DNA from: Fallopia convolvulus
Taxonomy: Eukaryota > Streptophyta > Magnoliopsida > Caryophyllales > Polygonaceae
DNA length: 64,000 nucleotides
Assembly: GCA_964016875.1 (NCBI GenBank)
Contig: OZ024735.1
Coordinates: 15,397,934 to 15,461,933 of the forward strand
Direction: 5' to 3'
The first letter of the stretch is position 1. Each line of letters opens with the position of its first letter. The translations under genes were made by a program, and so were the position numbers. The notes beneath the pieces are model-generated. The model was not told the origin of the DNA and searched no databases. It was given only the letters and a program-made list of their open reading frames with translations. Below are positions 39,832 through 51,879 of this stretch, in pieces.

Positions 39832-42784
39832 TCAATCCAGATATCTGACGATAAATATATGTTGAATGATGTGAGTATCTTGTCCATTCTCTAGCCTTAT
39901 TTTGCTGTAAAATTGAGGTGTCATGGCATTGAACTCCAATTCCTTGAGGGTTTCAATGGATTTGAGTCCTTCCGGAAGCCTCTCCAAACTCCTACATTGC
40001 CAAATAGTCAACTTCTCGAGTTGAGGCATTGCCTTGGTGGCTATACTCCACTCTACCAAGTTTGGAAGATCAAGCATCCTGAGCTCTTTGAGCTGCGAAA
40101 ACATGCCAGCAGTACAGACCCACTTTGTGCCAATGTAGGAGTTACGCGACATGTCAAGGACCTTTAAGTTCGGAAGCCTCCCTAAAGCCGCAAGCGTTGC
40201 TTCTGCTTGAAGCTGCGTGAACCACAATTGTAGCTTCTTAATACCATAGGGGAACTGAAAGCAAGCCAATGTATCATCTATTCTTCCCCTCAATCCCAGC
40301 TTCCTCAGGTGCCTGGCGTTCACGATGTCCTCCAAATTTCCCAGTGCAATGCCTCCATCGCACAGCCAGTCGAAGTGAAGCGAATGAAGACGGTCAAACC
40401 TTATACTCGGGCATTTAAAAGCTGCCTCGAGCTGCTCCACACTTTCTATGCCTTGTATGTTGACCTTTTGAACACTCTCACTTAGTCTTGGTAGCTCGTC
40501 CAACATCCAATCGCCTCCTCCGCCCCATAGGGTTCTCAAATGTCGTAGGGTATCAAACCTCAGCTTCTCCATCGCGGCTCTATCAAAAGGCAAGTAGATG
40601 TGTCTGAGGCCTTCGATCTTCCAAAGAACGTCGGGTATTTTTGCCTTCTTGGAATAATCCTCTAGACCCCTGTAGTCTAGGGTGAGAAGGTTCCGCAAGT
40701 TCTCGATGGAAGAAGGCAGCTGGTAGATGTTTGTGACCCTAAGGCCAAAGTACCTCAAGTGAATTAAGCTCCCTATCTCAACTGGCAATGTACCATCGGA
40801 GCTGTCGATGCCTACAAGGTTTAGAACTCTAAGCAACTTGAAGCTCTTGATAATAAGGTCGAACCCCAACTTTGGGCGTTCCTCCCCCGTGTGCGATTTG
40901 AAGATTCCAACATTAGCTCTTGCAAAGAGAAAAAGGGATCGAAGGTGCCAGTTCCCTGTAGAGAAAGGAAAGTACATTCTACGTACGTAGTACATATGAA
41001 GAAAGAAGAAAAAATCACGGCCGGTTAGTAAAAATTATATAGAAATTATAACATTGAAAACCTTAAAGCTGAAATTAATTTTGTGTGAATCATATACATT
41101 CTAGTTAGTAATTGATTAAGTTGGTCCAAGTAAGAGGATCGTACTTGTCATAAGAATGAATTATACTTCGACGTGGTTGTGACGATTCTCTTGTATCCGG
41201 ATTGGAGGATCTAGCAGAGAGTATCTCTAGAAACTCCAGTTCCTTTGCCTTGTTATTGCATAAGTCCCTCATCAGATCATGTATTTCAATTGACTTGGGC
41301 TTTCCTTCATAGTTTCTACTCGCAACCCGCACGACACAGCGACTGATCAACTCATTCAAATAGTCTCTCGCCAAATCCTCTAGAGTCTGCCCTTGATACA
41401 GGTTGTCAGATGAGATGAACCCTTCGGCGATCCACATTCTAATTAGCATGCCACATGGAATCTCGGCGTCCTCAGGGAAGAGTCCTAAGTAAAGAAAGCA
41501 TGGCTTTATTTCTCGAGGGAGATCGTTGTAACTAACCGTCAACATCTTCTTGACCGCCCCATATGAGTGCGTGCCCCTCCCGGTTTCCATTACCCTTGAG
41601 CTCGTAGCGTTCTTGACCGTTTCCCATTCCTCAAGAGTGTCCTTTTTCGCTAGCAACCCAGCCAGTGCCACAACGGCCAATGGAAGCCCCTTACACCTAG
41701 TTAACATCTCTCTTCCAAGATCCCTCATAGCATCAAGATCCATGGCGCTAGTAGTTCGCTCCCTATCACGACTAAGAGCTATCTTACTAAATAGCTCCCA
41801 GCTCTCCTCCTTGGTGAGCTCCCTAGGCTCATGGATGGAACTCTTCAAATCGGGATAGTCAACCACTTCTCGAAACCGGGTTGTGATTATGATCTTACTT
41901 CCATCAATCCCCCGTGGGAAAGCCGGAAGGATCTCTTCTAATGCTTCCTTGGTCCACACGTCATCCAAGACAATCAGGTACTTTCTTCCCTCTAGATATT
42001 GGTGAAGCTTCCCCTTTACAACAATAGGACCCCATACCTCATCCAATTTGATAGCCTCCCCGCTGGCCTTCTTGAGTATGTCGAGTAGGACGTGTTGAGC
42101 AACCCATTGTTGAGAAATCGACACCCAAGCCATGCAGTCGAACCATTGTTTCACGTTTTCGTGGCCGTAAAGTTTTCGAGCAAGAGTGGTCTTACCACAC
42201 CCGCCCATCCCCACGATCGACAACACTTGGATCCGGGTGTTGGTAGTGAGGGAGCCGACTAACTTATCGATATCCTCGTCGAGACCAACCACATGGTCTT
42301 CCCTGATGTGTGAGTACTCGGCTGGTCTCCAAGCCTTGGTCCTTTTCGGCCCCTCGGCAGCTTTTGTTAGTCCATGTTCGCCTCGGTATCTCCTTAGCCT
42401 ATCCATGGTGCGAGATATCCTCTTAGTGATTGATTCAATCTCCGTGCCTATGGTGTGGGTCTTTGCAAGGCATTTGCAAAAGCATAGGTATCTCCTCACA
42501 AAGTCGTTCTTCTTATGGGCTGGAATGGCTTCGAGGATGAAGCACTCGATCACATCTTCTGCATCATAAGCAATCTTTCTTATTTGTTTGGCGGTGTTGC
42601 GGATTCGTTCATCGCCTACTTCATCATCTAAGGCTTCCATGTCAATAAGAAAGCTGTTCATCATGATCAACTCCTCTTGCATGCTTTCTACTTGATCTTC
42701 CACTCCATACAAGAACTTGGCTTCTCGAACCAATAGCTCTGCGATTTTTCCAACCGTGAGATTGACAATCGACTCAATTGCCAT
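39832..42784 (-). CDS. CC-NBS-LRR disease resistance protein (CNL), 928 aa, two exons
   Basis: Exon 1 is 42784-41145 and exon 2 is 40978-39832. The 166-bp intron (GACAA|GTACGA to CGTAG|AATG) restores one frame across K547. The protein starts with an Rx-type coiled coil containing the EDVID-like DAEDVIE (74-80). The NB-ARC region has P-loop VGMGGCGKTT (191-200), kinase-2 LIVLDDVW (270-277), GSKIIITTR (295-303), GLPLA (366-370), CFLYLGLFPED (429-439) and IHD in place of MHD (501-503). Leucine-rich repeats fill residues 560-915 (LLRVLNLVGID, LIHLRYFGLRV, LPNLKVLDMS, LEKLTIWQCRSLERLPEGL). The end FYSKIRLENG...IIQHIF is typical of RPM1/RPP13/Tm-2-like receptors, so it looks complete. Such proteins are cytoplasmic or membrane-associated immune receptors that assemble into resistosomes after effector recognition. 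No stops or missing motifs are seen. Confidence 0.92.
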
Positions 42785-42929
42785 TTTTCAGCTCCCTTCT
42801 TGGTTGACAGCACCTAGAAAAAAAAAAGAGTTATGATTGAGCCAAACACTTTGATCGTAAGGAGAATTCGAACACGATAGCATAAAATGTCATCAGCTGG
42901 AGATTCAAAAATAATATGAGGTTGATTCA
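42785..42929. promoter_or_regulatory. Upstream region of the CNL gene, limited by a TIR element
   Basis: Only about 145 bases separate the CNL start from an inserted element (42930-43717). No clear TATA box in this short stretch, so part of the promoter may lie in or beyond the insertion. Confidence 0.35.
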
Positions 42930-43717
42930 CGTGAAAATGGGTTTTATCATGAAAACTAAGAACAAATGAGGAGCCTTGGATTTGAAAAATTAATGGCTAA
43001 GATTAGAAGAGATAGAGGCAGAATGATAATTTTGCCAATTTTTTTTTTAAAAAACATAATTTTTTAAATTTTTTTTCTTAGTTTTGCTTGTTTTTGCCAA
43101 CAACATGAAATTTGATTTTTTACATTACGTTCACATATTTTATGCATATTTTCACACTATTATAAGACATGTTCACATATTATCACATTTTTCAGTTCAG
43201 AGATTTTATAATATGTTCACATATATTACAAGTGTGTTCACATATTTTTACTGTTTGTTCATGTTTTATGGTATGTTCATGTTTGATTAAATCATAATAC
43301 AGGCGTTAAACGGCTTAAAAAAATTTGACAAAAAATAATTTTTTTTATTTTTTATTTTTTCGCTTATTTTTTCCAAAAACACGACGGTTGACATTTTACG
43401 TTCTGTTCACATATTTTATACACATGTTGACATTATTACAAGGGTTGTTCACATATAACCGCATTTTAATTTCAGAAATTTTAGTATACGTTCACATATA
43501 ATATAGATATGTTCACATACTAGTATTGCATGTTCACGTTTTATGGCCTTATGTTCATACTCGATTTATATGATTGTACATACGTAAAAAGACTTAAAAA
43601 AATAAAGTAAGAAAAAAAATTTAATTTTTTTTAATTAGATGGCCTAAATTTATTTTTAGTGTTTCAATCAAATGGTTCTGATTTGTTTTTAGTTTTCATG
43701 AGAAGCCCGATTTTCAT
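42930..43717. mobile_element. TIR element (MITE-like) with internal tandem duplication
   Basis: Left CGTGAAAATGGG...TCATGAAAACTAAGAACAAAT matches the inverse of the right end (ATGAAAATCGGG...TCATGAAAACTAAAAACAAAT). TTGATTCA flanks both sides (42922-42929, 43718-43725), an 8-bp duplication (9 with one mismatch). The interior is two diverged 276-bp units rich in TTCACATATT. hAT and MULE are both possible. Confidence 0.65.
43030..43600 (+). repeat. Two tandem 276-bp units rich in GTTCACATA
   Basis: TTCACATATTTTAT at 43130 and 43406, with parallel TTATAAGACATGTTCACAT and TTACAAGGGTTGTTCACAT blocks. About 75-80% similar by eye. Confidence 0.65.
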
Positions 43718-44079
43718 TTGATTCAATCTCTATAGAATATAGGACCAAAGTACCAACAACAAAACTAATTAATCTTATAATTAAATTCATTGAATGTTAA
43801 GAGTATTATATAACGACCCTTTTACAACAAAATCAGATTAGCCGCACCATCTTTTTTATTTTTAGTTTTTTTATCTCATTTTATAATTATTAATATTTTT
43901 AAATATTTCCCGTGGAATTAATTAAAAAGTATTTTTTATATTTTAATGATCAAATATGAGAATGAATTATAAGAGAACAGTATTTGTGGAGAAAATAGAA
44001 AAAACAATTGTTGAATCTTGTAAAAATAGATGACCTATTTTTGGCAAACGTGCATAAGAGTCACTAACCCAAATAGCAT

Positions 44080-44460
44080 CTACATCCCTATAACTATATG
44101 CATTGAATGATTTAATGATTATGAACTATTTGCTTTCGTGGATAGTGGATGTTCTGTGTGTTTTGGAAAGAAATCTTTATTCCCAAATTTTTTGTGGAAA
44201 TCCTCATTCAAACCTATTCAGGTAAGAATAGCTGATAATAGTATCATGACCAACTCGGAAGTCATACTAGATCTACCAATTATGCTAGGGTTACCCATGT
44301 ACAATTCCTATATTATGAGCTACCGAACAAACATCTCATGACATGATATTAGGGAATAACTTCCAAAGCTTATATTCTCCATGTACCCAAAGTTTAGATA
44401 AAATGATATTTACCGTTAATGGAGAATTAGCTTGGGTAAGAAAAATGAAAGAAGCTTATA
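44080..44460 (+). pseudogene. Pararetroviral aspartic protease fragment
   Basis: An active-site-like D-S-G motif near 44135 is followed by the beta-rich stretch ending in a glycine-leucine-proline segment (about 44280). A stop at about 44340 ends the frame. It would process the viral polyprotein. Fragmentary and inactive. Confidence 0.6.
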
Positions 44461-44689
44461 CACATCAATAGATTGAATTCACGCGCACTAAGTGTGGTGA
44501 GGAGCAGATTGTTCCTACACTAAGAGAATTTGCACAACTTATAGATGAGATAACTATAAAAAGAACAAATTATTAGTCAATAAAAGGATTTCTATAAGGA
44601 GTTATACTCTGAAGACCTTTAAAGTTTTGGGATAAAGATAAGTCATTTGCTAAGATAAAATTAATAAATCCTAATACTGTACGTTATTA

Positions 44690-45453
44690 GAGTACAACAA
44701 ATAGTCTACACCTTTAAAGACCAACAAGAATTTAAGGAGCAAATTGATGATTTACTAAAAAAAGGTTTAATAAGAGATATTAAAAGCCCGCATTCTAGTC
44801 TTGCATTTATGGTTAGAAATCATGCTGAAGAAAAAAAAGAAAGGCTAGAATGGTTATCAATTATGAGAAATTAAATGATAATATTGTCATTGATGGATAT
44901 TATATCCCTAATAAAACAGTTCTATTTAATAGAATACATGGAGCCACCTAGTTAGTTCTCAAAAATGGACTGTAAAAGTGGATATTGGCAAATTAAGATG
45001 GAAGAAGACAATATATCATTAACAGCTTTTAGTGGACCACAAGGTCATTATGAATGGGTAGTTATGCCATTTGGTCTAAAAAATGCACCACAAATATTTC
45101 AAAGGAGAATGGACAAAATCTTTAAAAATCTTAAGCATTGTTGTCTTGTCTACATTGATGATATCTTAATCTTTTCCAAGACATTAGAACAACATATGCA
45201 CGACCTTAGAGCTATAACTCAAGAATGTGTTAATCATGGTATCATCCTAGGACAGAAAAAATGTATTTATACTGTGCTAGAGATTGAATTTCTTGGGTTA
45301 AAATTTAAGTTTGGACAAATAATATTACAAGATCATATCCTAGAGAAGGTAGAAAAATTTGCTGATAAAATAGAGCATAGGAAGCAATTAGAAAGATTTT
45401 TAGGATGTCTTACGTATGCTTCTGATTTCATAAATAATTTAGCTAAATTATGA
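44690..45453 (+). pseudogene. Pararetroviral reverse transcriptase fragment
   Basis: Contains the DCKSGYWQI motif (44967), the FGLKNAP box (45070) and the catalytic YIDD motif (45155), followed by the FLG connection (45290). The N-terminal part (44700-44960) is spread over other frames with stops. Motifs and spacing are those of Caulimoviridae RT. The YIDD residues are intact, but the domain is not in a continuous frame. Confidence 0.82.
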
Positions 45454-45539
45454 AAACCCTTACAAGTCAAGTTGAAAAAAGAAGAAGTTTGGAATTAGAC
45501 TAATCAAGATACAAAGTTAGTCCAAGAACTTAATAAATG

Positions 45540-45948
45540 TTGTATGAATTTGCCAGTATTAACTTTACCCAATGGGGATGATGAACTTGTTCTTGAAACA
45601 GATGCTAGTAATTATCATTGGGATGATGTTTTGAAATTAAAGAAGGGTAACAAGCTTTGCAGGTACATCAGTGGAACTTTCAACAAAGATGAATGTAATT
45701 ACATTGTAATGGAGAAAGAGATTCTTGCTATATTAAAAGGAATTAATAAATTCATAATTTTTCTTGCTCCAAAATACTTTACAATGAGAACAGATTGTAA
45801 AGTAATATTGGGATTTATCCATATTAATTTGGATAATATGAAAGCGCAAGGAAGGCTCCTGTGTTGGCAATTAGCCCTTAACCAGTTTTCCTTTAATATT
45901 GAACATGTGCATGGATCAAAGAACTCATTAGTAGACAGTTTGACATGA
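45540..45948 (+). pseudogene. Pararetroviral RNase H fragment
   Basis: Begins with the LETDAS motif (first catalytic Asp) near 45595, has the glutamate-containing EKEIL segment near 45715 and ends with HVHGSKNSLVDSLT, where the last catalytic Asp lies. It is separated from RT by a stop at about 45451. Family-typical length. Confidence 0.8.
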
Positions 45949-45967
45949 GAACTTGCAACTGAGAAAA

Positions 45968-46492
45968 ATGGCGAACAAAGTACTACCCCCTCGACCAATT
46001 TTAAGATTGTATCATGATTATGGATTCGAGAATGTCTCTCCAGGAGAAATGGAAGAATTAGTCCACAATTTCCTATCTATGCGTCCATCAAACGCAGAGA
46101 GGCGGGAACTTGAGGAGAAAGAAAAGTACCACAAGGGATGGGTGTCACCTCCTAATCAATTTAAAATTTCAATGATGGAAGAAGTTAGTAAGAGTAGATT
46201 TCGTTGTGGGCATCAATTGGTAAACCATTTTATAACCTTACGAGTATTAGAATTGGAAGTAACTAATAAAATACTCCAGCTTCCTTTGGAGCTCCAAGAA
46301 AAACTGAAGGGTTATTGGAAGTACACAGATTTTCTAGAATGGTATTCTCACGTGATGACCAGGGATAGATGTCCATACTATGATATATGGGAAGAATGGG
46401 GAACTCTAGTTTTCTTTCGTGATAATTTTGGAATTGGAGAAATAAACTTTCCTGCTAATCCTTCTAAAGATATGGGAATTTTAAAGGCATGA
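45968..46492 (+). pseudogene. Pararetroviral downstream ORF of unknown function
   Basis: Starts 20 bases after the RNase H stop and is open for 175 codons. No domain recognised. Acidic/basic mixed, rich in Glu, Arg and aromatic residues (WVSPPNQFKISM, WYSHVMTRDRCPYYDIWEEW). Later fragments at 46628-46912 and 47044-47190 in other frames seem to continue the same protein, implying at least two frame breaks. Confidence 0.5.
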
Positions 46493-47330
46493 GATTATGG
46501 AATGTGCAGCGGCATATATGAAAAATGTCCTTATAAATGGAGTCCAATCAAGAAGCATTTCACCAAGTTTCAGAATATATGTTCAACAGAGTCAAACAGT
46601 CTGGGAAAGAAGATAAGCTAATTTGTTTTGTGCATGGAGCAAACTTGCATGGAAACAGAAGGAGGAAAATCAAGAGCACCTCACTACTTGATTAGGTTTG
46701 TTTTAGACCAGTTTTCTGCAGATCCAATAACAATAAGGCAACTAGTCCTAAAAATTCCCACTGAAGTCAGGGCTATGAGACTTTTCTACATCTATGAATT
46801 CATCAAGCGGTATCAGAAAACCGACATGCTGATATTCAAAGTAGGATTCACCACTATTATAATTCTAAAAAGAGCTACAACCATATTTTTCGGAAGCGAT
46901 AGAGTCATCTGATTGAATCCAGGATTACTTATCACAAATAGAATTTGAGAGATATTTATCGTCCAAAGGTCAGGAATTTATATTGGACAAGCTGATAGAT
47001 TAAGATTCAGAATATTCAGAAAACTTGATGAAACAAATAGTGCTTGAATTTTGAAGAAGATGTTGTTGCAATGGGGAGAATAATATTGGAGAAGAAGGCC
47101 TGTACAACATCGATTATTGCATGGATTAACTATCAAAGACCACATCATGATGCCAAGTCACGTGGACCACCAGAAAGAATCTCTTTATTGTGTTGCGTTT
47201 TTATTACTGTTCAATGTGCTTTTTCTTTTTAGATTGGTGGCACTGTTTGCAATGTGAGTGGATTCTTTGAGGCTTTGTCCGTAGCAAAATGTCAAGGGCA
47301 TTGATAAAGCATCCAATGCTCTTTCAAACT

Positions 47331-47340
47331 CTATAAATAG
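47331..47340 (+). promoter_or_regulatory. TATA box in the viral non-coding region
   Basis: CTATAAATAG about 100-140 bases after the last viral coding sequence, preceded by a TGATAAAGCATCCAATGC stretch, as in caulimovirid pregenomic RNA promoters. Activity unknown. Confidence 0.45.
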
Positions 47341-47700
47341 AACCCTTGTAAGCAGAAGGAAGGGCACCAAAAATCAGAAAAACAAATTCTGAATCTAGAA
47401 AAAGAGAAAGAGAAAGCTTTGAACTTGAAAGTGAAGCGGTGTTCCCTTACTCTAAGAGTTCAAATCCTTCTATGGATCTTTCTAATTTGAGTATTTGAGT
47501 GTTTGTTTTCAGTGTATTGGTGTGCTTGTAATCCTTTCAAAATTCAGTAAAATTTTGTTTTTAAGTAAGGGAAAGCTACTTAATCTAAAACTATGTCTTG
47601 ATCGAATAAACTTTTTTCTTGATTACAAATCCCCCATCCACTAAAATTGAGATATTTTAAGTTATAGACTACAATTTGAGGTAGGAAATGAAACAGATAT

Positions 47701-49187
47701 GTGCTGAGCTTGAGCTAAGGGAGTCCTGGTTGAGGATTAACAACCCTTATAAACCTGGAAGCTACAGGAACACCGGTGGTCTAACGATACTACGCTCAAG
47801 TAACAATCAAACCTCTTTAATTTATACTTTTCTTTAATTGTGGAGCATGGTGGGCTTGTGCTCATAGAGAGTAGTAATTTATTCATGATAAAGTTAGTAG
47901 ATGATATTAGTTAGTACCATTTAAAGTTACTAAATTTAATAAATCGCTTTAGTGTGGATATATTCGTATAAGTTTAAATTTTTTGTGGTAACTTAACCTA
48001 AATTGAGTAAAAAAACTGGAATAATATAAAGATAATACTTTTGTGTCAGTGGGAGTCCTAATAAATTAACTTAGCTGTCGAGTAGATTTTCGATACATTT
48101 AAGATTAGTTAATAATTAAATATAGTAAAGTGACGAAAATGGATCTAGATTAATTTTGGACCTTTATATAATTGTTCAACCAAACTAGATCTTGGGTTTC
48201 TTCAAACATTGTTGAAATTAATCTCAGCATGACAGCATCACATTAACACTAACCTACCTAGCTAATCACATCTACCAGTAGACTGACCTGTTGAACAATC
48301 TTCCCCTCCAGCGCTCCACCTTGATCGATCCCAGCTCAGGTGACCAAATTAAATTGCAGGTTGATGATGTAGCTGCCAAGGCCTTATATAGCTAATAAGG
48401 CCAGATCTGGGATAAGAAAAAATACATGTATTAAAATTTTCACTGTCTACACTCTGCACCAATCTATCTGGTGTTTAACCTCTGCGCGCCCTCGATCGGC
48501 GGTTGTGGTTTCTCGCTTATACAGTAGTTTTCAATTAGTGGTTTTGCATTGGTCTTTGATTTTCTTTTTTAAAAGAAAGTGTTTACAAGTATAGCTTGAG
48601 ATTTAAAAGCTTCACACAATCTATAATCCAGGAGAAAAAATTATACAATCGATCATTACAACGAATAGAGCAGACAAACGAACTTGAACGTCGTACCTGA
48701 TCCGAACACGGTGTGTCTTGATTCCCTTGAAACACTTTCCCAAAAAACAAGCTAAAAACCTTTTGTGCCTCTCCGTTTTAGTTTCATTTTCTGATTAGCA
48801 TTGGCCAGAATGCTCATTTTATAATAAACACACCACCAAGCACCAATGAAAAATTTTGCTCAAATAAACTTTATCGATCTTTGTAAGAGAATTAAATAAT
48901 AGTAATTACAGTACAATATAGCCGTTTGGACAAGCAACTTATTTTTTTAGTTAAGACAAGCAACTTATTTTTATATCATTCATAATTGACTTCAATAATT
49001 ATTTCATCGTTGTTTGCGCAATTTTTTACTCCGTATCAATTTGTTCTCTTTACATCAAGAAATGTCACTAGTTATTGCCAGGTTACCATAAAATATATGC
49101 CCAGATTTTGTTTTTTTCTGTTCTATCCTCGCATATTTTTTCCTTAATCTTACATTATTTTAATAGCATTTAAATTTTCTGTGAATG
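47701..49187. other. Intergenic sequence, no gene recognised
   Basis: No supported ORF or repeat termini. The first few hundred bases may still be viral leader. Confidence 0.4.
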
Positions 49188-49416
49188 TGTTATATATTGC
49201 CACGTCAGTGGCACCTAGTGTAAATAATAGGGGTTAGTATAAATAGCTGGTAGTTTTGTTTGTAAAGTATGTTTTACCAAATAAAGAAACTTTCCAAAAA
49301 AAAAACTCTCGTTCTTCTCTTCCTTCCTCGATTGATCAAATCGCATGAACTTCAATTTTGTCACTTCGATTGATTCTTATTCTTTGATTCTGCTAGTATA
49401 TATGGCAGAATTTACA
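49188..49416 (+). repeat. Copia 5' LTR (229 bp)
   Basis: Edges inferred from TGTTA start, TTACA end and the adjacent primer-binding site. No partner LTR in the window. Confidence 0.6.
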
Positions 49417-49879
49417 TGATATCAGAGTGACACACGTGAATCCCAAGTTGCATTCTTCGTTTTTCAGAGTTTCTGTTCTAGGTCAAAATTGGTGATTTTT
49501 GGAGTAATCAAGTCCTTTTCTTGTCAATTGAGAGTTCATATGCTTGAGTGTGATGGAAGAAGATTGAGAATATGATACTGGAAACATATTGAAGTTTCCA
49601 ATTCCAAGGAGATACAAAGGAAAGGAGTGAATGCATCTCTCGCGATCACCTATGAAAAAAAAGATATGAGTAAGATCATTCTCAATGGCCTACGCGAAGG
49701 AGGATTTGAGAGTATGAGGGTTGATATGGGTTTGTGAGATGGCAAAGAGCATACATAGGACACTCTCGTTTCCGATGTCAAGAAGACGAAGGGAGAAAGA
49801 ATATGACATGTTTACTGGAGGTAATCCTGATTCCTTTGATCCTTTGTTTTTGGTTAATTTTGACAATCTTGGAAATTAG

Positions 49880-51068
49880 TTGGTTGCTATACAGTTCAAT
49901 GGATCTAATTTTCATAGTTGGAGTCGAAGCAATAAGATGGCGTTAGGAGCTAAGATGAAATTAGGTTTTATAAATGGAATGTATCTTAAGCCATCTAAGA
50001 ATTTACAAGGTTATGAAAAGTGGTAGCATTGCAAGTTCATGGTGATGAGTTGGATTCTCAACTCTATTTCAAGTAAAAAAGCAGAAAATTTCATCCATGT
50101 TCACTATGATGAGGAATTATGGAATGATAATGTTATGAGGTATGCATAATCTAATGCTCCGTTGATATTCCAACTTAATCGTGAGCTTAGCAATGTGAAC
50201 CAAGATACATATGAGTGTGACATCATAATATAGAAAATTGAAGAAGATCTTGGATGAAATACAAACTGTTGAAGGAGTGGAAATATGTACTTGTGGTGTT
50301 ATGAAACAATGTGCTTGTGGTCTCATGAAGAGAATTCGTGATAATTAAAGAGGCTAAATACCAGCTGATGTAATTCTTGATGCGGCTCTCAAATGCATAT
50401 GAAACAGTGAGGAGGAATATTTTGTCTATGGAACCATTACCAAAAATTTGAATCGAGCATTTCACATGGTGGTGCAAATAGAGAGAGAAAAGATATAACC
50501 AGGAATAGTATGCAATCACATGATGCTTTAGTTGTTAACATGTTTGGTAGTGGTAATTAGAGAAGATCTGGTTAGGGATATAGTTCAGAAATTAGTAATG
50601 GCAACATGGCAAGGATAGCATGCACAGGTTTTGGATATGGTAATAAAGGGGGAAGTTCTAGTTACAAGAGATACAAGGCTAATAAGAAATGTGATTTTTG
50701 CAAAGAAGTCGGATATGTGAAAGAGATATGCTGAACTTAGTTGGCTGTCCGGATTGGTGGAAGGGATCAAGGATGGATGCCAATGGGAAGATGCTTGCTA
50801 ATATTCAAGACATGGAAGGAAATCACAATTCTCCATTTGACTTAGAATATGGGATAGAAGATGAAGACGATGAGAATAGGTTGATCAATCCAGCTTTCAA
50901 TAAGATCATGAAGAAGATGAAGGGAAAGGTTCCTATGGATGATGCGGGACCTAGTTTTGGACAATTAAATTCAATCAATTTTACAAGTAATCTTAGTGTT
51001 GTTACTTGTGATAATGGCTTTTTACCTAGTCTTTCTACATGGAAACCAAGATGTCATGAAAGTAAACA
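49880..51068 (+). pseudogene. Copia gag pseudogene
   Basis: FNGSNFHSWSRSNKMALGAK-type start (UBN2/gag-3 region, 49895-49960). Then SWILNSISSKKAENFIHV after a stop, and a zinc knuckle CDFCKEVGYVKEIC with the expected LVGCPDWW follow-up (50695-50755). Several stops. Confidence 0.75.
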
Positions 51069-51071
51069 ATA

Positions 51072-51720
51072 AATTTTCCCAAGTAAGGACGCAAAACATG
51101 GTTCATTAATCTCATGAAAGTACTAGAAGCATTAGTCAATCCAAAAGGCATGACAAGCCATTCATATAAACCGTATTTTGTTTTAAAAGCAGTTTTCCAT
51201 TCATCATCCTCTCTCATTCTAATTTCTGATAGCCACTCCGAAGATCTATCTTGGTAAACAAAACAGAACCTTGCAATTCATCAAGCATATCATCCAAACG
51301 AGGTATAAGATGATGATAATTTACCCTAATTTGGTTGATGGCACGACAATCCACACACATATGCAAAGATCCATCCTTCTTAGGAACTTGACTGACCGGG
51401 ATGGCGTAAGGGCTTGAGCTCTCTCTCGCATAGCCCTTGTCCATCAAATCTTGAATTTGGCGTTGTAATTCCTTAGTCTCTTCAGTACTCGCTCTATAAG
51501 CAACTCGATTTGGGAGGGAAGCTCTAGGAACCAAGTCAATTTGGTGCTCAATCCCTCGTATAGGTGGAAGGCCGGGTGGCAATTCTTCGGGAAACAAGTC
51601 CATGAAATCTTGTAACAAAGAAGAGATAGGAGAGTGAAGGGTAGTCAAATCCACATTAATAAGTAAAACATCCTTCCTAGAGAGAAGAAGACATAAAGAA
51701 CCTCCCTTGAATGCTTGTTG
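51072..51720 (-). pseudogene. Ty3 reverse transcriptase fragment
   Basis: Starts with DFMDLFPEELPPGLPPIRGI, EHQIDLVP, then SSSPYAIPVSQVPKKDGSLH and LFTKIDLRSGYQ (first catalytic Asp). After a frameshift at about 51215: FGLTNASSTFMRLMN and VYFHDILV, where the family has YIDDILI, so the catalytic DD is lost. It ends at the junction with the copia piece. Confidence 0.85.
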
Positions 51721-51879
51721 AACATCTCCTGGGTGGGAAAGAAGAACTCTTCTTTCAACTCCTCCTTCAATAACAGGTTGAGACCCATCCTTGGGACACC
51801 ATTCGCGCTTGCTCGGAGGCTTATAAGGCATAAGCGACAACTCCGGGGCATGAGGAGGTGTAGTAGAAGGGAGAGGGCT

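Larger units (their letters stand above)
44050..47700 (+). mobile_element. Endogenous pararetrovirus (Caulimoviridae) relic
   Basis: Plus-strand blocks in order: aspartic protease, reverse transcriptase, RNase H, then a separate ORF of unknown function, then a non-coding region with a TATA box. There is no integrase and no LTR. The RT and RNase H sequences are of plant pararetrovirus type, not Ty3. Movement-protein and coat-protein regions are not present in the window. Multiple stops and frameshifts separate the blocks, so the copy is defective. The downstream ORF recalls the second ORF described for florendoviruses, but the genus assignment is tentative. Confidence 0.75.
49188..51070 (+). 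mobile_element. Ty1/copia 5' end: LTR, primer-binding site and gag; truncated
   Basis: A short LTR (49188-49416, TGTTATATATTGCC...TTACA) with a TATAAATAG promoter at about 49240 is followed immediately by TGATATCAGAGTG, close to the copia TGGTATCAGAGC site for initiator tRNA-Met. A degenerate gag follows. At 51070 the sequence changes abruptly into a minus-strand Ty3 element, so protease, integrase, RT and 3' LTR are missing. Confidence 0.75.

Noticed and set aside
41550..42569. Plus-strand frames of 102 and 127 codons
   Set aside because: Antisense shadows of the CNL gene.
48220..48500. Promoter or small gene in a more complex-looking stretch
   Set aside because: No ORF, splice sites or clear TATA box that I could support.
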